Assembly: GCF_900099825.1 (NCBI RefSeq)
Contig: NZ_LT629693.1
Coordinates: 1,674,001 to 1,738,000, forward strand
Direction of reading: 5' to 3'
Source: Bradyrhizobium ottawaense
GTDB taxonomy: Bacteria; Pseudomonadota; Alphaproteobacteria; Rhizobiales; Xanthobacteraceae
DNA: 64,000 nucleotides
Shown: positions 61,471 through 64,000 of the stretch, one piece after another
How positions within the stretch are numbered: the first letter of the stretch is position 1
Layout: every line of letters begins with the position of its first letter
Notes under the pieces: model-generated
Database searches by the model: none
What the model was told of the DNA's origin: nothing
Seen by the model: the letters and a program-made list of their open reading frames with translations, nothing else
Position numbers and translations under genes: made by a program

Positions 61471-63180
61471 TTATTTAGCCATTGCCGCCCTCGCGGCCTC
61501 GATTTTCTCTTTCACGGCACTCAGGTTGAAGCTCGCACCCCTTTGCATCGGAGGGAACTCGATCGCCGTCATCGCCAGCTTTTCCACCTGCTGCTGGACA
61601 AATACGAAGCGCCAGAATTCGAATTTGAACCAGTCGAAGTATTGCTGGGCGCCGTCCTTTGTCCCGTTATTCGGCCAGCCCGTGCGCTCGAAGGGATCGA
61701 GGCGAAGGTTGATCAGGTAGGGCACGTCGGGCTTGGTTTTGTCACCAAGCCAGCCTCCAGGCTGGTCGATGAAGCGATATTTGTAGTCGTCGATGCGCAC
61801 GGCGCCCAGTTCGCTTTCGCCGAAATACCAGATCTCGTGCCGGTTCGACGGCCCCTTGCCGGTGATCATGTCCATCTGGTTATAACCGTCCAGATGACAC
61901 TTGTAGCTAGTGTCGCCGATCTGCTTGCCCTTCTTCAATTCTTCGACGATGTTCGGATTGCCGGCCGCGGCAAGGAACGTCGGGAACCAGTCCAGCCCGG
62001 AGATGATGCCGTTTTCGACCTTGCCGGCCGGCACTTTGCCCGGCCATCGGACCATGCAGGGCACACGGAAACCGCCCTCGAATACCGTGCCCTTGCTCTG
62101 CGCGAACGGCGTCTGCCCGCCATCAGGCCAGGTGAAAACTTCAGTGCCGTTGTCGGTGGTGAAGACGACAATGGTGTTGTCGTCGACGCCCATGTCCTTG
62201 AGTTTCTGCATCACGATGCCGATGTCATCGTCGAGCTGCGCCATGCCGGCTTCATGAATTGACCAGCCGTTCTTGGAGTTGCGTAACGCTTCGTACTTCG
62301 GCGACAGGTGTGTGACGATGTGCATGCGGGTAGGATTGAGCCACAGGAAGAATGGCTTGTTGTCGGCCTTGGCCTTGTCGATGAACTTGAGCGCAAAGTC
62401 GCGGATTTCGTCGTCCACGGTTTCCATCCGCTTGGGATAGAGCGTTCCAGCGTCCTCGATCCGCTGCTTGCCGACCTTGCCCCAGCGCGGATCCACGGTG
62501 GCATCGTCGACATTGGTCGCATACGAATGGACCATGTTGCGCGGACCGACGGTGTTGAGCAACTCCTGAGGATAGGCGGGATGCGCTGGATCTTCCATCG
62601 CGTCAAGGTGGTAGAGGTATCCGAAAAACTCGTCGAAGCCGTGCACCGTCGGCAGAAATTCGTTTTTATCGCCAAGGTGGTTTTTGCCGAACTGACCGGT
62701 GGCGTAGCCCATTCCTTTAAGCGCGGTAGCAATGGTAACTGCCTGCGCGGGTATCCCTGTGGGCGCACCGGCCTGGCCGACCGTGGTCATGCCGGTGCGG
62801 ATCGGAAGCTCACCGGTGATGAAGTTGGCGCGGCCCGCCGTACAACTCGCCTCCGCGTAGTAATCGGTGAACAGCATGCCTTCGGCGGCAAGCTTGTCGA
62901 GGTTCGGCGTCCGGCCAGCCATCATGCCGCGGTGGTAGGCGCCGATATTCCACATGCCAATATCGTCACCCATGATGACGACGATGTTCGGACGTTGTCC
63001 GGCTGCCGCTGGCGCCGCCGGTTGTTGCTGCGCTTGCGCAGTGGTTGCCAGCCCGACGGCCGAGAGCGCCGAAGCGGCGACGAGCGAACTGCCGCTCAAC
63101 AAGAGATCGCGGCGTTTCAATCCTCCGCCATTTTGCGCGACGCCATCCTCTGGCTTTCCAAGTTTTTGGTCCTCACTCAT
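61471..63180 (-). CDS. Arylsulfatase, Tat-exported (formylglycine type)
   Basis: A 569-residue sulfatase. A twin-arginine signal (LKRRDLLLSGSSLVAA, cleavage near TAQA, residue 50) precedes the metal site NIVVIMGDDIGMW and the activation motif CTAGR (Cys113). GQFGKNHLGD, FTTDNGTE and GTVFEGGFRVP follow. Tat export fits a protein that is modified in the cytoplasm before transport. I place the start at ATG 63180 behind GAGGAG; it overlaps the formylglycine-generating enzyme stop by 4 nt (ATGA), so modifier and substrate are co-translated. Confidence 0.95.
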   Translation of the reverse strand: MSEDQKLGKPEDGVAQNGGGLKRRDLLLSGSSLVAASALSAVGLATTAQAQQQPAAPAAAGQRPNIVVIMGDDIGMWNIGAYHRGMMAGRTPNLDKLAAEGMLFTDYYAEASCTAGRANFITGELPIRTGMTTVGQAGAPTGIPAQAVTIATALKGMGYATGQFGKNHLGDKNEFLPTVHGFDEFFGYLYHLDAMEDPAHPAYPQELLNTVGPRNMVHSYATNVDDATVDPRWGKVGKQRIEDAGTLYPKRMETVDDEIRDFALKFIDKAKADNKPFFLWLNPTRMHIVTHLSPKYEALRNSKNGWSIHEAGMAQLDDDIGIVMQKLKDMGVDDNTIVVFTTDNGTEVFTWPDGGQTPFAQSKGTVFEGGFRVPCMVRWPGKVPAGKVENGIISGLDWFPTFLAAAGNPNIVEELKKGKQIGDTSYKCHLDGYNQMDMITGKGPSNRHEIWYFGESELGAVRIDDYKYRFIDQPGGWLGDKTKPDVPYLINLRLDPFERTGWPNNGTKDGAQQYFDWFKFEFWRFVFVQQQVEKLAMTAIEFPPMQRGASFNLSAVKEKIEAARAAMAK

Positions 63181-64000
63181 GACGCACTCCTCTTCCTGGT
63201 GATGCACCTGAAGCCGACATGGCTTGCCGAGGTGTCGATCGGCTCCGCGTGCCGTGCGGCGGGCCGGTAGCGGCGGCAATAGTTCGGCGCGCAGAGATGC
63301 GAGCCGCCCTTAAGCACCTTGCGGGGAATCCGGATCTGCGGCTGGCTGGGATCGAAGCTTGCGTCCTCGCGTCCGCCGCGTGGATTTTCCGGAATGCAGC
63401 ACGCCTTCGGCGCGTCCGCTTCATGTATTTGCGAATACCAGTCGGACGTCCATTCCCAGACGTTCCCGATCATGTCGTGGACGCCGTAGCCGTTCGGCGG
63501 GAAGGCCGTGACAGGCGAGGTGCGATCGAAACCGTCGCTGCAGAGATTTTGCTTCGGGAATTCGCCCTGCCAGGTGTTGGCCATGTGGTTGCCGCCGGGC
63601 ACGAACTCGTCGCCCCAGGCGAACTCCGCACCATCAAGCCCGCCGCGGGCGGCGAATTCCCATTCCGCTTCGGTCGGAAGATCCTTGCCGGCCCAGCGCG
63701 CATAGGCGAGCGCGTCGGAATAGGCGACGTGCACGACAGGATGATTGTCGAGCGTATTGATGTTGCTCTTGGGGCCGTAAGGATGGCGCCAGTCGGCGCC
63801 CTTCATGAATTGCCACCATTGGCTCCAGTCGCGGAGATCGACAGCCCGCGCGGGCGGTGTGAAAACCAGCGAGCCGGCATAGATCATGTGAGGGAGCGCG
63901 CCGGGATAGTCCTTCGGGTCGGGCGGGATTTCGGCAAAGGTGACGTGGCCGGTCGCCTTGACGAATTCCTTGAATTGCCGGTTTGTGACAGGTGTGCGGT
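63177..64000 (-). CDS. Formylglycine-generating enzyme family protein, 3' part
   Basis: The C-terminal 274 residues of a SUMF1/FGE-type protein; the frame is open at the right edge. Family segments are PVTNRQFKEFV, HPVVHVAYSDALAYARWAGK, LPTEAEWEFAARGG, GNVWEWTSDWYS and the catalytic region KGGSHLCAPNYCRRYRPAAR. The Cys pair in CAPNYC copies the reactive pair of aerobic FGE. It oxidises the Cys of sulfatase CxPxR/CxAxR motifs to formylglycine. It is directly upstream of, and overlapping, the Tat sulfatase gene. Confidence 0.94.
   Translation of the reverse strand, partial: RTPVTNRQFKEFVKATGHVTFAEIPPDPKDYPGALPHMIYAGSLVFTPPARAVDLRDWSQWWQFMKGADWRHPYGPKSNINTLDNHPVVHVAYSDALAYARWAGKDLPTEAEWEFAARGGLDGAEFAWGDEFVPGGNHMANTWQGEFPKQNLCSDGFDRTSPVTAFPPNGYGVHDMIGNVWEWTSDWYSQIHEADAPKACCIPENPRGGREDASFDPSQPQIRIPRKVLKGGSHLCAPNYCRRYRPAARHAEPIDTSASHVGFRCITRKRSAS

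Overview
The window is high-GC DNA from an alphaproteobacterium, most probably Bradyrhizobium or a close relative. The evidence is the Porin_2-type porin, the Rhizobiales-type formate dehydrogenase locus with DUF3305/DUF3306/DUF6352/DUF6505 companions, and an interspersed repeat rich in AACAGGG motifs. This is inferred from gene content; no database search was possible. No rRNA, complete tRNA, CRISPR array or intact transposase was seen.

Layout. (1) 1-1.8 kb: 3' part of lon, then one copy of the interspersed repeat. (2) 1.8-17.7 kb: a long leftward run of acyl-CoA catabolism genes. It holds two acid-CoA ligases (one feruloyl-CoA synthase-like), paired acyl-CoA dehydrogenases, thiolase, two crotonases, two SDRs, an iron alcohol dehydrogenase, a nitronate monooxygenase-like flavoprotein, an orphan solute-binding protein and a DsbA/HCCA-isomerase protein. 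TetR and HxlR regulators sit inside or beside it. The order ligase, paired dehydrogenases, thiolase recalls dicarboxylate (pimeloyl-CoA) beta-oxidation operons; the substrate is unknown. (3) 18.2-26.7 kb: an RND efflux pair, a decayed TetR gene, an NmrA-like reductase, a lipoprotein with an unusual alpha/beta hydrolase, and DUF2798 divergent from an intact TetR gene. The two TetR promoter regions are duplicates. (4) 27-30.2 kb: a porin and two MarR regulators whose upstream regions share a palindrome.

(5) 30.3-38.7 kb: a decayed region. It contains remnants of a hydrolase, SnoaL, TauE/SafE, LysR, SDR and VOC genes, mixed with intact LysR, PaiB, SRPBCC and epoxide hydrolase genes and several small genes. 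(6) 38.7-50.9 kb: a formate dehydrogenase locus. It has gamma, beta and alpha subunits, a small Tat protein, and a TorD chaperone fused to an N-terminal helix-turn-helix. It also has five tightly overlapping accessory genes and a divergent multi-[4Fe-4S] protein. (7) 51-54.5 kb: a WD40-cytochrome c fusion, small proteins, a DNA-methylase remnant and the second copy of the interspersed repeat. (8) 54.5-64 kb: one leftward run of formylglycine-generating enzyme, two sulfatases, twin 94-residue secreted proteins, an internally duplicated protein, a Dyp-type peroxidase and a catalase-family protein.

The most interesting features are the uncharacterised formate dehydrogenase accessory module with its possibly self-regulating HTH-TorD protein, and the sulfatase/peroxidase run. 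Several unreported palindromic operators also let regulators be paired with promoters.
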